From Lutraria lutraria (lineage: Eukaryota; Mollusca; Bivalvia; Venerida; Mactridae): a stretch of DNA of 64,000 nucleotides. The notes beneath the pieces were generated by a model. The model did not search any database and was not told the DNA's origin. It worked only from the letters and a program-made list of their open reading frames with translations. Made by a program: the position numbers and the translations under genes. Positions within the stretch are counted from its first letter, which is position 1; each line of letters starts with the position of its first letter. The DNA lies in the NCBI GenBank assembly GCA_964023205.1, contig OZ026848.1, forward strand, positions 1,974,501-2,038,500. The letters are read 5' to 3'. Below, piece after piece: positions 11,715-24,316 of the stretch.

Positions 11715-11812
11715 AGTAGAGCTGGGTATCACACCTTAAAAGCATATCACGATATATCACAATATCGCATGCTGTACAGATCGCGATACGTATCGCGATA
11801 TATATTGCAAAT
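11715..11812 (+). mobile_element. Possible hAT-like terminal region
   Basis: CAGTAGAGCTGGGTATCAC followed by runs of CACGATATATC and a perfect palindrome ATCGCGATACGTATCGCGAT near 11780-11799 resembles termini of some animal hAT elements (CAG-GCTGGG-CGATAT). I could not find the matching right end, so this is a fragment or a coincidence. Confidence 0.3.
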
Positions 11813-13174
11813 TTCAGTAAAGAATAACAAATTAACATTCACATAATGCCTTGGGCAATAATGCAATTTATTGTTGAGGGGTTGTTGGGAACCACGCTTC
11901 AAAGATTTTTTCCTTTCTATGGCAGTGTCGAAACTATTAATACATGTATAATAATGTGTATGTGCACATTTATAATTATACAAGATTGACCAGTCTTTAG
12001 ACATGAATTATATTTCAAGACTATGTTTGGTTTATTTTAACAATAATAAAGTTCAGTTGTTTAAGCTAAACTCGATATATCTGTATGCTGAAATTTATAT
12101 TCTGCGTTTTAAAAAAAAATTCATCAAGCCGTTTTTTCACTTCGGACGCGACTGCGAGAAAAATGTCTCATTTTTTGCGTTGTAAATTGCCACCCCTACA
12201 GAGTTCGCTCGACATCTTTTAATATTTAATGACAGCAAAATGTAACATTACTGACTTTTTCGGATTTGTAAATGATCCAGCTTTGCAGTTACATAAATTG
12301 CATAACTTAATATACAAAATTATCGGAGCAATACAGGAAAAAACGCGAAAATCAATGAAAAACATATCGCTCTGCCAGGTGGCGCTTTTGAGCGGTTTCC
12401 ATGGAATATCATTTGAATATATCATTTCTGTGTTAGCCAATACCTTAAAGATGTTCATGCAAAATTCCCTTATTGTTCGCTGACTTCTAAAAAAATGACC
12501 ATTTTTCTGTAGGAAACCCACGATCCACCTTAAGCTAGACCCGTTCATAAGTCGAGCGCAAATTTTTCCTTCAAAATCAGAAATTTCATCACACCCAACA
12601 TACGTGTGAAACAGAAAGTAGGATTTAACAAAGGGAAGTAACTTTTACAGACTATTAATTAGTATACTTATATCCCATAATTCACCGTAAGAAATTAATC
12701 TGTGTTTCTGAAATGCCCTCGGGTGATGTTAATAAGGATATACAAGACCCCCTTGCCATCATTTTCTACATAAAAGGGGTCAATTTCACCAGTTGGATAA
12801 AACGAAATTAACACAAAAACAACGTGTCAAACTTGCTAATCCGTGACCAACCTGGACAAAGCCATCAAGATAAATGAGGAAGACAAACATGTAAATTTAC
12901 TCAAATAAAACAGTTAAACTCTTAATGATTTACTAATAAAACTATTTTGTCATTATTCTAAATGATTAGATCTACAACAGCTTCGTACCTTACTGAGTAA
13001 TCCAGTAACAAATTATTCACATACAAAAATATCCATAATTGTGTGACACATTCAAATTACGAAATTCCTGTTGAATTTATGGGAGTAAAAAATTTACCAG
13101 AGAGTAAGATATACGTCATTTGATTTACAGATAACATCATTCATGACGTCAGTTACACTAACTTTAAACCTAGT
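11813..13174. other. Unannotated sequence
   Basis: No recognisable gene or bounded element. The 109-codon minus-strand frame at 12219-12548 overlaps an 84-codon plus-strand frame and shows no family motif. Confidence 0.5.
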
Positions 13175-13428
13175 TCCCAGTAAACATTTTACGTCAGCTA
13201 AACGTCGTATAGACGTCGGACCCTGGCGTTGGGTTAACGTTGGATTTTGGTTGATTTTGCAAACCGCCTAGACGTCAAAACCCGACGTCTATCCGACATC
13301 AGTATTCGACCAAATTTCAACCAAAACTGACCAGTTTTTCAACCAAATCCGACCAAACTCGACCATTTACCAACCAAAATCTGACCAGTTTCCAACCAAA
13401 ATACGACCAGTTTCCAACCAAATTTTAG
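13175..13428. mobile_element. ACGTC-rich repeat, left end plus ~24-bp minisatellite
   Basis: It begins CCCAGTAAACATTTTACGTC, the inverse of the right end of the related copy at 31826-32069 (GGTGTTTACTGGG), so the family has short inverted ends. It is dense in GACGTC/ACGTC motifs to about 13300. A minisatellite of TTTCCAACCAAAATCTGACC units (period about 22-25) then runs about 13310-13426. Noncoding. Confidence 0.65.
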
Positions 13429-13501
13429 TGGGTTTTATTTGGAGGTATATCATGAAGGAAAAAAACGATATACATGTATGTACACAGAGCTGTTATTTTC
13501 A

Positions 13502-14310
13502 TTTTTAGCTCACATGTCACAAAGTGACAAAGTGAGCTATTAGGATCACTCTCTGTCCGGCGTCCGGCGTCATGCGGTGTGCGTCGTGCGTCGTCAAACT
13601 TTATGTTGTGACCACACTAGGGGCCACATTTTTAGCTCAATTTTAGCAAAACTGGGTCAGAACGTTAATATCAACAACATCTCGGACGAGTTCGATATTG
13701 GGCCATTTTCGGTAAAAAACTAGGTCACCAGGGCCAAATAAGGGAAAACCTTGTGAACACTTTAGAAATCACTGTTTTGACTGGATCTTCATGAAACTTT
13801 GTCAGAATGTTTATTTTAATAATATGTAGGTCAAGTTTGATAATGGGTCATTTCTGTAGTAAAACTAGGTCACTAGGGCAAATTGCTGGAAAACCTTGTG
13901 AACACTCTAGAAGTCAGTGTTTTAATTGGATGATCATGAAACCTTGTCAGAATGTTTGTCTTCATAATATCTTGGACGAGTTAGAACATGGGTCATCTTG
14001 GGTCAAAAACTAGGTCGCTAGGTCAAATCTTATGAAAAACCATGTTAACACTGTAGATTTCACAGTTATTATTGGATCTTCACCAAACTTTGTCAAATCG
14101 TTTGTTTTAATGATATAACGGTCAAGTATAAATATGGGTCATCTGGGGTCAATAAGTAGGTCACCAGGTCAAATCTTAGGAAAAATTTGTTAACACTGTA
14201 GATGTCACAGCTTTAATTGGATCTTCACCAAACCTTGTCAGAATGTTTGCCTCAATGATATGTGGGTCAAGGTCGAACATGGGTCAGCCGGGGTCAAAAA
14301 CTGGGTCACT
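13502..14310 (+). mobile_element. AGCTCAC-hairpin repeat, copy 2 (3'-truncated)
   Basis: The 5' hairpin start is the same as copy 1, with about five internal ~145-bp units. It stops within a unit after AACTGGGTCAC and lacks the GGGCCATCTTGGCCC 3' hairpin. Confidence 0.85.
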
Positions 14311-15150
14311 AAAATAAACCCACTGTATAAAGTCTATAGCAAGTGTTTTTGAACAAATATTACATTTGGTTGATCTTCTATAAACTAATATTGCACGAAA
14401 TTTACAAATTTTTGAACAGCGATAACTACTCTGTATATTGGAATATATTACAATGAGTAGCCTTAAAATAACTATAAATGTATATATAATGCAGGGAATT
14501 GTGCCTCAGATTTTTGATAATGTCCTCCGTTCGTTAGATTCTTGATTTTAAAGAAAGTTTGTACCCTGAACCCCGCTGTTTATTACGTAATACACCATGA
14601 ATATAAAATGAAAACAAGTACATTTGTATCAAAATTCTGAGGCACACTTCACTAGATTAACATTTCCGCTACAAAAAAACGAAAACCTCTTTGAAATCCG
14701 TCATCAAATAAGGTGGCAATCTGTGTATTTTTGTTTAAGCGAGTAATTAAGAATAAAAGTGTCAGATCATTATCGTCTCATGAAATCAACAAATTTTGAT
14801 TAATTGATACATCCCATACAATTTGATAGCCAATCAAAATCGCGAATATTTACGGTTCAATAATTAAAACCACGCCCAGGATTGATGTCTAGTAAGAGTT
14901 TTAACGAATTAATAGTATCATATATTGCCAATACAATGCACAACACGTTAGAGACTATTAACGCTGATAAAGTAAAGTCGATAAAGGGGAAAAGTTTTTA
15001 TCGCAATAAAACACCATTTTTGCGCGTTCGGTCAGAATTTTTCGTAGCTTGGTTTTAAAGTATGCTATTTAATCTTTGTACATAACTTAAAGTACTATTT
15101 TATGTTTTTTTAGCATATAAAGCCAGAACCAATACATTAATGAAACGCCT
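14311..15150. other. Unannotated sequence
   Basis: No recognisable gene, RNA or flanked repeat was found. Confidence 0.5.
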
Positions 15151-15248
15151 ATTCATCAAGTGATTTCATATTGACTTTGTTATTGGGCCTCCGACGTACG
15201 ACAATCATTGGCCCTATAACAAAGCTAATATGAAATCACTTGAATAAT
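15151..15248. repeat. 98-bp hairpin with 39-nt arms
   Basis: Arm 15151-15189 and arm 15210-15248 are reverse complements with a few mismatches (core GTGATTTCATATT / AATATGAAATCAC, plus TGGGCC / GGCCC) around a 20-nt loop. It could be a foldback MITE or, less likely, a precursor-like hairpin RNA. No target-site duplication is obvious. Confidence 0.6.
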
Positions 15249-16373
15249 AACATTATGAATGTCGATCAAGATTTCATACGTTGTGTCAACATAAAAAGCT
15301 TTAAATTAATGTCAATAAAGGCCTATCAGTGGCGCATCTCCGACCTCCTCCATGTCTGTCGGGGGTATATTTAAAGACTAGTCCAATGGCATGGTCCAAC
15401 TGAAATGAAAAACAAACATGTTAAAAAAATAATAGACAAATGCGTTTTGTCTAAACATAAGACAAAACTTACAACCTTTCATACAGAGTACACCATTCAA
15501 CATTAAAAAAGGTAAATGCTTCTGATTGTGCATTCTTTCACATTCTGATACCGACAACAGTTTATTTTGAAAATGTCTAGATAGGGATTTAGGATCAAAT
15601 GAGTGATTCCAGCCTACATATAATTCAGCATAAATTTAGTCAACTTGTCTTATTGCAAAATGTTTTAAGGTTTAGACAGAGTTCTAGTCAGACATTTAAA
15701 GTACATGTTAATTATTGTAAATTTACCTGTAACTACTCCGCAGACTGCAGTACTCTTGAATGCCAATTTCTGTTTGCCTCCCTTCATGTTAAATTTGGCA
15801 TTAATTCATTACTTGTCAACCTGGAAATAGACAGTACAGCAAATGAGCATAGTTTATCAAAATTATAATTTCAAGAAAAATATATTGTAACAATTATTAA
15901 TTTGCTTAAGTGTATTCCCTGACAAATTCGAGCAGAATCAGATATTATTATTTGTATTGTCACTAAATGACTACAAAGGATCATGTGAAGCTAAACTTTC
16001 AAACTGTGACCAGACTGCACAGTTATAATATGATTGTTGTCATCAACATCTTTAATAGTTGCAAAATGAGTTAATGCATTTCATTAATTGTGCTAAAAGC
16101 TCACTTTTTCAAAATTCTCTTGGCAATGTCTTTTGCATTCTAAGCTCCAATTGTTGATAGAGTAACATAATTGTTGAACCAATATTAATTACAGGCATAG
16201 TTGTGAATAAGGGTATACAATATTTCATAAATGATAGCAACAATTTAAAAATTTGGTATATAACAGCCACTGCCCTGTAGGCATTGAATTTTCCTTTTTG
16301 TGGAAAGGGTCAATAATCAAATGCAAAACACTAAAACATTTAAACTACTTGTGAAACACGGTAACTTTACCCA
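15249..16373. other. Unannotated sequence
   Basis: No recognisable gene or element. An 89-codon + frame at 15599-15868 has no known motif and AT-driven composition. Confidence 0.5.
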
Positions 16374-17648
16374 TTTTTAGCTCACATGTCACAAAGTGAG
16401 CTATTAGGATCACTCTCTGTCCGGCGTCGTGCGTCCGGCGTCGTCAAACTTTATGTTGTGACCACACTAGGGACCACATTTTTAGCTCAATTTTAGCAAA
16501 ATTGTGTCAGAACGTTAATATCGACAAAATCTTGGACGAGTTCGATATTGGGCCATTTTGGGTCAAAAACTAGGTCACCAGGGCCAAATAAGGGAAAACT
16601 GTGTGAACACTTTAGAAATCACTGTTTTTATGGGATCTTCATGAAACTTTGTCAGAATGTTTATTTTAATAATATGTAGGTCAAGTTTGATAATGGGTCA
16701 TTTCCAGTGAAAAACTAGGTCACTAGGGCAAATTGCTGGAAAACCTTGTGAACACTCTGGAAGTCACTGTTTTGATTGGATGGTCATGAAACCTTGTCAG
16801 AATGTTTGTCTTCATAATATCTTGGACGAGTTCGAACTTGGGTCAAAAACTAGGTCGCTAGGTCAAATCTTATGAAAAACCATGTTAACACTGTAGATTT
16901 CACAGTTATTATTGGACCTTCACCAAACTTTGTCAAATCGTTTGTTTTAATGATATAACGGTCAAGTATAAATATGGGTCATCTGGGGTCAATAACTAGG
17001 TCACCAGGTCAAATCTTAGGAAAACTTTGTAAACACCGTAGATGTCACAGTTTTAATTGGATCTTCACCAAACCTTGTCAGAATGTTTGCCTCAATGATA
17101 TGTGGGTCAAGGTTGAACATGGGTCAGCGGGGGTCAAAAACTGGTCAAATCTTAGGTAAAAATCTTGTAAAAGCTCTAAATGTCATGGTTTTAATTGGAT
17201 CTTGGCCAAACCTTGTCAGAATGTTCGTCTTAATGATATTAAGGACAAGTGCAAATATGGGTCACCTAGGGTCAAAAACCAGGTCACGAGGTTAAATCTT
17301 AGGAAAACCTTATTAACACTGTAGATGTCAAATTTTGATCGTATCTTCACCAAACCTTGTCAGACTGTTTGTCTTAAAGATATGTAAGACAAATTCGAAC
17401 ATAGGTCATCTGGGAAAACTAGGTCACGAAGTCAAATCTTAGGAAAACCTTGTCTATGCTGTAGTTTTCATGGTTTTGATTGGATCTTCACCAAATTTTG
17501 TCAGAATGTTTGTCTTATTCATATGTAGGACAAGTTCTAACATGGGTCATCTGGGGTCAAAAACTAGGTCACCGGATCAAAACAATGTTTTAATGAGTGA
17601 ACAGTGATTGTCATGTGAGCGATATAGGGCCATCTTGGCCCTCTTGTT
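16374..17648 (+). mobile_element. AGCTCAC-hairpin repeat, copy 3 (full length, longest)
   Basis: It has about eight internal units, with the landmark ACTAGGTCAC-like site near 16566, 16713, 16845, 16990, 17138, 17273, 17414 and 17562. The 5' palindrome is shortened by loss of the inner ACAAAGTGACA segment, so the AGCTCAC and GTGAGCT arms sit closer together. It ends with GGGCCATCTTGGCCC then TCTTGTT. Confidence 0.87.
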
Positions 17649-17649
17649 G

Positions 17650-17880
17650 AGACATGCCTTTGGAGAAAGTTTCTACGATCGAACGTAAATGGAAAACTAT
17701 TTCGAGTCATTTTTAGTTTGTATCAACATATTAAATCCTGTGTTTCTCGTGACCATGACGTTTCTGATTATTTTACTTGTATATCTGTGGGTCCGTCTAG
17801 GAGAGAATCTATCACATATTTATTTTCTATTTTCCAAAATAATGTAGAGCGTTTTTTAGAATCTATATAATGATCATTCA
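17650..17880 (+). pseudogene. LINE reverse transcriptase fragment (block B region)
   Basis: One frame reads KSCVSRDHDVSDYFTC then ISVGPSRRESITYLFSIF and stops near 17870. It matches the stretch before and within RT block B (xSCV...GxSDYFxCxxGxxQG...SPxLFxxF) of LINE polymerases, with the usual G-x-R-Q-G motif degraded. It lies directly downstream of copy 3 of the AGCTCAC repeat, and nothing upstream of that repeat was matched to it. Confidence 0.6.
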
Positions 17881-17931
17881 GGCATTTAACTCAATGAAAT
17901 ATATCAAAGAATATTTGCTTCAGTTAAACTA

Positions 17932-19120
17932 CCGTATTCCCCCGTTTAAACGCTCCCCCCTAATAAACGCCCCCCACCCTTTTTTGCCAAAAAAAGTCGT
18001 AAGGACTTACCAGCTTTAAGTCTGACGGAAAATCCGTTTTCATTAAAGATAAAACACAATTAAATCCACTTTGAATAATTGTATTAATCCAAATTAACAC
18101 GTGAACAATAACTAAAACCTAGCGAAACCACGTGATAAACAATCTTAGTTCTATCACTTTCGTACAGTAATATAGTAGATCTATGGACCATTCGTGATGT
18201 TTATTAATTAGTTTTATTTGGCGATGTTTCGACTTTATCCTTATGATACCTAAAGCGAAAGTAGGTTTTCTGAAAATGATTACTTAGGTCATCTGGTCGA
18301 TCTAAAACTACAACGCGCATTTTCATTAATCCGTTATTTACGTGCTTATTTGTACAGATAAACATAAACAAGCACTAACTGTGAAAAATAAGGGTAAGAC
18401 CAAGTGCAATATATGCCTCGCGGCAATCTCATTTGTTAGAGGTGCGAAGTTGGCGATTCGAATCGCAATCAGGATTAACAATCATATCTGACACGCGACT
18501 TCCACAATTGATTTTTGAATGACTTAACGCCATCGACAAAATGTCTGAGGACATATATAAACCAGTCTATTCAACTATTCCGGAGGTTAAAATTGCAATT
18601 TATACACTTTCGCCACTCGTATAAAAATCCATCTGTAAAAAAGTTAATGTCCATCACTTTCACAGTGTTTGCCTATTTCTTCCGCAAATTTAACGACTTT
18701 AATAACGTGTAAGATTGTTTACCCCTCGACTCCATGAAAGCTAAACTTAATTGACATGTACATAAAAACTTACACATTGGCGAGATTACGTCAGAGGAGA
18801 TTACGTCAGACGCGCGGTAAAGATAAAACGGTTACTCTGCAGCGACAGCATGTTATTGATTTTTGACATGTAGTTTAACGTGTGCAACTGACTACATTAT
18901 TTATCGTAGTAAAGCGCGCCAGGAATGACCGTTGATTAATATTGCATTAACACCGCGATATTTTTCGATGGCAAGTGTTTCAAATTCGTTCATTTGACCT
19001 CCGGAAAATCTTTGGATACGGTATTCCAGATTTTTTTTTTTTTTGTAAAATAGGGTCACAATAAACTCCCCCTTTTGGAAAATGCATCGCCCCCGGGGGC
19101 GTTTATTCGGGGGAATACGG
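17932..19120. mobile_element. Nonautonomous TIR element, CCGTATTCCCCC ends, TA target
   Basis: The left end is CCGTATTCCCCCGTTTAAACG and the right end ACGGGGAATACGG-like (CGGGGGAATACGG), with AAACGCCCCC/GGGGGCGTTT following inside. Both ends are bounded by TA (17930-17931, 19121-19122), as in Tc1/mariner-type insertions. The 1.19-kb interior has no transposase. A minus-strand frame near 18901-19125 reads through the right TIR (IPPNKRP...), a translation artefact of the repeat. Confidence 0.8.
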
Positions 19121-19912
19121 TACATATATTATTGCATGCTGAGATGATACTAAAATTCTCGTTTCCGATAATTAAACCTATCTACAAACTGTCTTAATGA
19201 TTTTATAACATTCTATAATGAACGGAACTTTTTGGAGCAATATCAAATGTTAATGTTACCTTTTAAAATTCATGATACTTGTTAAGCTAGTTGACACATA
19301 AATACCCAGGAGCTACCTTTTATGAATCAGGAACAGTTTTGTCAATGAGAAAACACTTACCAACACAAGCAAATAATGCCTTACACTTACATATAGAATA
19401 GTTCACTGACTTATATTTGCCTTTCGATCTTGATAAAACTGACCGCTGAAACAGAATTAACATGTTTAGCTAACCGGAAATATGCATTGCCAGATTCCAA
19501 ACGATATACAATATAGCAGATGAACAATTCTTAACTACGGTAATTATCCTTTTGTTCGATATAGAAGAAAAATGGTTTAAACATTTCTATTCTACCAGAC
19601 TAAATAATATCTTAAAATTTCACTTACTACAAAAAATGTACAATGTACAAATTACAGAGTTCCATAAATTATGCGAGTTAGGGCCTATGCAGACATATAA
19701 AAAGACAATTCTTATTCAACAATTTTACTGCCAATCATGAATTAGCATCATCAATATGTACTGGTTTAAACTGATAATCAGTGTATGTTATTTACAATTG
19801 CATGGCTACATAATTGCATTTACTATTGTTATATGTGTCTTTGCCATAGGTATTTTGTCTAAAATTGTGAATGGCCGAATACATATATTAAGATGTTGAC
19901 TTTTCCAATAAT
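19121..19912. other. Unannotated AT-rich sequence
   Basis: A 62-codon + frame at 19552-19740 has no motif I can place. It could be LINE debris linked to the RT scrap that follows. Confidence 0.4.
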
Positions 19913-20235
19913 GTGTATAGTATTGTATTGTATTGTATTAAAAGCATGTATGAGTCCATAAAATCAAGAGTTAGAATTAATTATAATCATCTTGAATACT
20001 CTGAATGCATACTTGGAGAAGGACACGGTGAATGTCTATCTCCGTTGTTCTTTTTATCGAAATGGCTATACAGATACAATGATGATAAAAATTTTGTTAC
20101 TTTCATACGCTGGTGATATTTCTTTGTCAAGTTGTTAGGGTACACTGATGGAATGTTGTGTTCATAAATTTATGTATAACTTTTTTATACCTAACAATCT
20201 AATTTATGAAAATTAAAACAAAACATATACTTGTG
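19913..20235 (+). pseudogene. LINE reverse transcriptase fragment with altered active site
   Basis: The reading YESIKSRVRINYNHLEYSE then ECILGEGHGECLSPLFFLS corresponds to RT block B of a LINE family with the G-x-x-x-GECLSPxLF signature. About 100 bases on, a SYAGDISL stretch stands where the YADD catalytic motif is expected, so the first catalytic Asp is replaced by Gly. Copy 4 of the AGCTCAC repeat begins at its decayed 3' edge. Confidence 0.65.
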
Positions 20236-20240
20236 TGGTG

Positions 20241-21405
20241 TTTTTAGCTCACATGTCACAAAGTGACAAAGTGAGCTATTAGGATCACTCTCCGTCCAGC
20301 GTTGTGCGGTGTGCGTCGTGCGTCGTCAAACTTTATGTTGTGACCACACTAGGGGCCACATTTTTAGCTCAATTTTAGCAAAACTGGGTCAGAACGTTAA
20401 TATCAACAAAATCTCGGACGAATTCGATATTGGGCCATTTGGGGTCAAAAACTAGGTCACCAGGGCCAAATATGGGAAAACCTTGTGAACACTTTAGAAA
20501 TCACTGTTTTGACTGCATCTTCATGAAACTTTGTCAGAATGTTTATTTTAATAATATGTAGGTCAAGTTTGATAATGGGTAATTTCTGTAGTAAAATTAG
20601 GTCACTAGGGCAAATTGCTGGAAAACCTTGTGAACACTCTAGAAGTCACTGTTTTGATTGGATGATCATGAAACCTTGTCAGAATGTTTGTCTTCATAAT
20701 ATCTTGGACGAGTTCAAACATGGGTCATCTTGGGTCAAAAACTAGGTTGCTAGGTCAAATCTTATGAAAAACCATGTTAACACTGTAGATTTCACAGTTA
20801 TTATTGGATCTTCACCAAACTTTGTCAAATCCTTTGTTTTAATGATATAACGGTCAACTGTAAATATGGGTCATCTGGGGTCAATAACTAGCTCACCAGG
20901 TCAAATCTTAGGAAAACTTTGTTAACACTGTAGATGTGACAGTTTTAATTGGATCTTCACCAAACCTTGTCAAAATGTTTGCCTCAATGATATGTGGGTG
21001 AAGGATGAACATGGGTCAGCCGGGTTCAAAAACTGGGTCACAAGGTCAAATCTTAGGTAAAAATCTTGTAAAAGCTCTAAATGTCACGGTTTTGATTGGA
21101 TCTTGGCCAAACCTTGTCAGATTGTTTGTCTTAACGATATTAAGGACAAGTTCAAATATTGGTCACCTAGGGTCAGAAACCAGGTTACAAGGTCAAATCT
21201 TAGGAAAACCTTAACACTGTAGATGTCAAGTTTTGATCGTATCTTCACCAAACCTAGTCAGACTGTTTGTCTTAATGATATGTAAGACAAATTCGAACAT
21301 AGGTCGTCTGGGGTCAAAAACTAGGTCACCGGTTCAAAACAATGTTTTAATGAGTGAACAGTGATTGTCATGTGAGCGATATAGGGCCATCTTGGCCCTC
21401 TTGTT
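20241..21405 (+). mobile_element. AGCTCAC-hairpin repeat, copy 4 (full length)
   Basis: The 5' palindrome and 3' GGGCCATCTTGGCCC hairpin are both present. The interior unit order matches copies 1 and 5. One of its paired AGGTCA sites is mutated (AGCTCACCAGGTCA). Confidence 0.87.
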
Positions 21406-21723
21406 TTGTAAGTATGTCGACAAACCGTTTTTTATTAACAAAAACTATCAATGCAGACTGTGTGAAGATCAACACAAAAAAAATGGGTACAAGTTGATTC
21501 AGAGTCAGAATCCACAGTAATATAGTGCCCAGTGAGGGACAGGGAGGTTCAGGTTAACAGTCTTGAAGTTTTTTTGAGTTTCAGATTATATAATATTGTA
21601 TGACAAATAAGTAACAACCAAATAAGTTTATAAAATAAGGATATGAACTTGCTTTCGATTATTTTTCGATTATGAATCGAAACATCCTTTCCGATTCGAT
21701 TCGCACGACTAGGAAATACTGCA

Positions 21724-22046
21724 TCCCATAAACATCTTGCAGTGACAATACATATAGATAACATAATAAATTCAGCCTCTAAGCTACTGGGAATAATGAG
21801 AAAACTAAAATATACTGTTAGCAGAGCAACACTTAACCAAATATATATATTTCATTCTTCAGACCTACGCTAGAATAATCTTCCGATAATCGCACAAAAT
21901 ATGAAAAAGACAAACTTGAAAATTACAAATAAAAGCTGCTAGGATAGTAACTGGAACAAGAAGATCAATACCATTAAATAAGCTTTACTGGGAAATTGGC
22001 AGGCTTTCGCTGAACGATAGGAGACAATATCAAAAACTTATTTTAG
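21724..22046 (+). pseudogene. LINE reverse transcriptase C-terminal fragment (Jockey/CR1-like)
   Basis: The frame reads HIDNIINSASKLLGIMRKLK and YTVSRATLNQIYI, then after breaks KAARIVTGTRRS-like and LYWEIGRLSL-like residues. This is the thumb/C-terminal region after the RT palm (xASxxLGxLRKLKxxLSRxTLNQIYxSFIRP). Several stops and frameshifts. Confidence 0.7.
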
Positions 22047-22080
22047 CCATTTAGATAAAACATATTTTCAGTAAATGTGT

Positions 22081-22651
22081 ATAACCAATAGATCTTGGAC
22101 AAGTTCGATTATGGGCGGAATCGGACCAGAACTTCAAGAGTTATGGGCCCTTGACTTTGAAAATTTGCTATATTTTAGCTTGTTTACACACTAGCGCCTT
22201 CATTTATTCACCAATCCTAATAATATTTTCAGTAAATGAGTATAATCAAAAGATCTTGGACAAGTTAGATTATGGGCGGAATGGAACCACATCTTCAAGA
22301 GTTATGGGCCCTTGACTTAGCAAATTTGCTATATTTTAGCTTGTTTACACTCTAGCGCTTTTATTTATTCACCGATCCTAATCATATTTACAATGAATGT
22401 GAATGACCTTATGGTTTTGGACATGTTAAGTTATGGGTGGAATCTGACCACAACTTCAAGAGTTATGGGCCCTTGGATTAGAAAATTTGCTACGTTTCAG
22501 CTTGTTTAACAGTATTATACCTTGATTGTTGGTTTTGATCTCAAAATCTACGTAAAAATGAGTTTTACTAGATGGAAACTATATTACCTGGTCATTAATT
22601 ATTGGCCTTTGTTCTCAGGTGAGCGATAAAGGGCCAATGTGGCCCTCTTGT
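22081..22651 (+). mobile_element. Second tandem-unit repeat, related by its 3' hairpin
   Basis: Three ~165-bp units carry AGATCTTGGACAAGTT, ATTATGGGCGGAATC and CAAGAGTTATGGGCCCTTGA. The element ends GAGCGATAAAGGGCCAATGTGGCCCTCTTGT, where the GGGCCA...TGGCCC hairpin, preceding GAGCGATA and trailing TCTTGT match the AGCTCAC repeat family. The 5' end is missing. Confidence 0.7.
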
Positions 22652-22670
22652 CTATGAATACATACTAGTA

Positions 22671-22965
22671 GTTCCCACCACTAGTTCTACAATATTTACC
22701 TCCCTTGGTGGCCATCTTGGTAGGCAAATTCCACAAGCATTGATAAAGATATTTATATTTTTGTTTTGATCATTCTAAATATAGGATATTCATATATGAC
22801 AACTACATTAACCTGATGTGCTTATGGTCTTAACAATTTCATGATTAAGTTATCTTTTATAAATGAGTTGTTTAATAACCAATTTTCTGATTTTCTATTA
22901 AGCACATAAGAAATTTGCCAACCAAGATGGCTGTCAAGGGAGGTAAATATTGTAGATGTGGGAAC
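22671..22965. mobile_element. MITE with ~65-bp TIRs, TA-flanked
   Basis: The left GTTCCCACCACTAGTTCTAC and the right, reverse-complemented, GTTCCCACATCTACAATATT continue to pair through TTTACCTCCCTTG, CCATCTTGGT and GGCAAATT. The element is bounded by TA at 22669-22670 and 22966-22967. 295 bp, noncoding. Confidence 0.8.
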
Positions 22966-22967
22966 TA

Positions 22968-23909
22968 TGTATAAAAAGCGATCCGTTGACATCGGTCGAT
23001 TTTGAGTGTCGTGGTAAAATCTTTTAATGATAAAACTGGTTTAAAAAGTTTGTCAAACATGAACCAGCATTTACCTTGAGGGGATTTGTAAAATTAATGT
23101 AAGAATAGAATGTAAATTTAAAAATGAATTCGTAGGCAAAATTAGTGATTGTTGAAAAATAACGGTTTCGAGTGTCTTTTATAAAATACCAAAATTTGAT
23201 GTTCAATATGTGTAAGTTTTTATATACGACCTGCTTCAATGGACAAAATATGGAGAAAATCAACCCGAGAAGCCAGTCTTCAGAGAAATCATAAAAAGTA
23301 AAATTTTGATACTAAATCTACAAATCTAGAGTACACAAGTCATGATGGTATGCTAAAGTAAAAATACAATCTCTAATTCAAATAAGCCCAATAGAACAAT
23401 TTAATTTGTGTAAAATAAAGAGCTATATAGTCTATGTGCACATGTAATATCATAGTTCTATCACTGTAAAACTTTATCCAGAAATTTGTATCATGCCATC
23501 TAAAATATCACCAGAAGAAATAGCATGAACTCTAGAAAATCATCCTAAACTGTCCCAGGTGTTTTTTCTTTACCTTATTTAAGCAGCCACATTTCTATTA
23601 TAATATAGGTATAGAGATTCAAGAAAGAATTGCACATTTTTGTGTTGTTTCTAATTAATATTAATTTGCATTTCACAGCACAGACAGTAATGAGCGTTTT
23701 AAAGTATAATTTACTCTTTTTTTCAGGATAGTCGTTTTCTATCACAATTAAATAACATCACGTAATAGTCTTTAAATCACTAAACCAATTATTTCGACAC
23801 ATGTTAAAGTCTATAATTATTAAAATAGTGTTTGGTAAGTCTGCCATCATCAAGCAAAACAAGTCTGTTCCAACATCGGATTATTGATACCCAATACCGG
23901 TTATATAAG
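22968..23909. other. Unannotated AT-rich sequence
   Basis: No gene or bounded element recognised. A minus-strand 79-codon frame at 23024-23263 has no motif. Confidence 0.5.
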
Positions 23910-24087
23910 TACAGTACAAGCTCTCCAGAGCGACCCTCTCTGGAGCAATAACCTCCCTTGAACAAACAGCATGAGTTTTCCCACTGTACGATTTACTGAG
24001 ACCAAAAACCTCTTAAGAGCAATAACCTCTCAGTAACACCATAATTTTTCTACTCCCAAAGGGTGTTGCTTTGGAGGCTGTACTGTA
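23910..24087. mobile_element. TACAGTACAACCTC MITE, copy 2
   Basis: The left end is TACAGTACAAGCTCTCCAGA and the right CTTTGGAGGCTGTACTGTA. The interior has AGCAATAACCTC twice and CTACTCCCAAAGGGTGTTG, as in copies 3 and 4. Confidence 0.8.
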
Positions 24088-24316
24088 TGTATATCTATTT
24101 TGTCTTGCCAACAGTATGAAATAATTCCATCGTATCATATCTTGCTTAGACATTTTGTAACATCTCCCATTGTTCAACCTTCCTTCACAAGTTAGTAACT
24201 AACATTTCAACATTATTTTTGTTGTTTTATATTATGATGTATATTTTTCACCATGTTTATTTATTACCTCTCTTAGTCTCATCTTGTATGTTTACCTATC
24301 TAGATTATATGTTATT

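Noticed and set aside
12219..12548. 109-codon minus-strand frame
   Set aside because: No recognisable motif, no splice or promoter context, and an overlapping + strand frame of 84 codons in the same AT-rich stretch.
13427..14325. Inverted AGTGGGTTTTATTT / AAAATAAACCCACT pair around AGCTCAC copy 2
   Set aside because: The arms are only about 13 bp, offset by one base, AT-rich, and without a target duplication; likely coincidence.
18901..19125. 74-codon minus-strand frame containing IPPNKRP
   Set aside because: It starts in the terminal inverted repeat of the 17932-19120 element and crosses a poly-T tract; it is a read-through of the repeat.
19552..19740. 62-codon frame upstream of an RT fragment
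   Set aside because: Possibly LINE debris, but I cannot align it to a known RT block.
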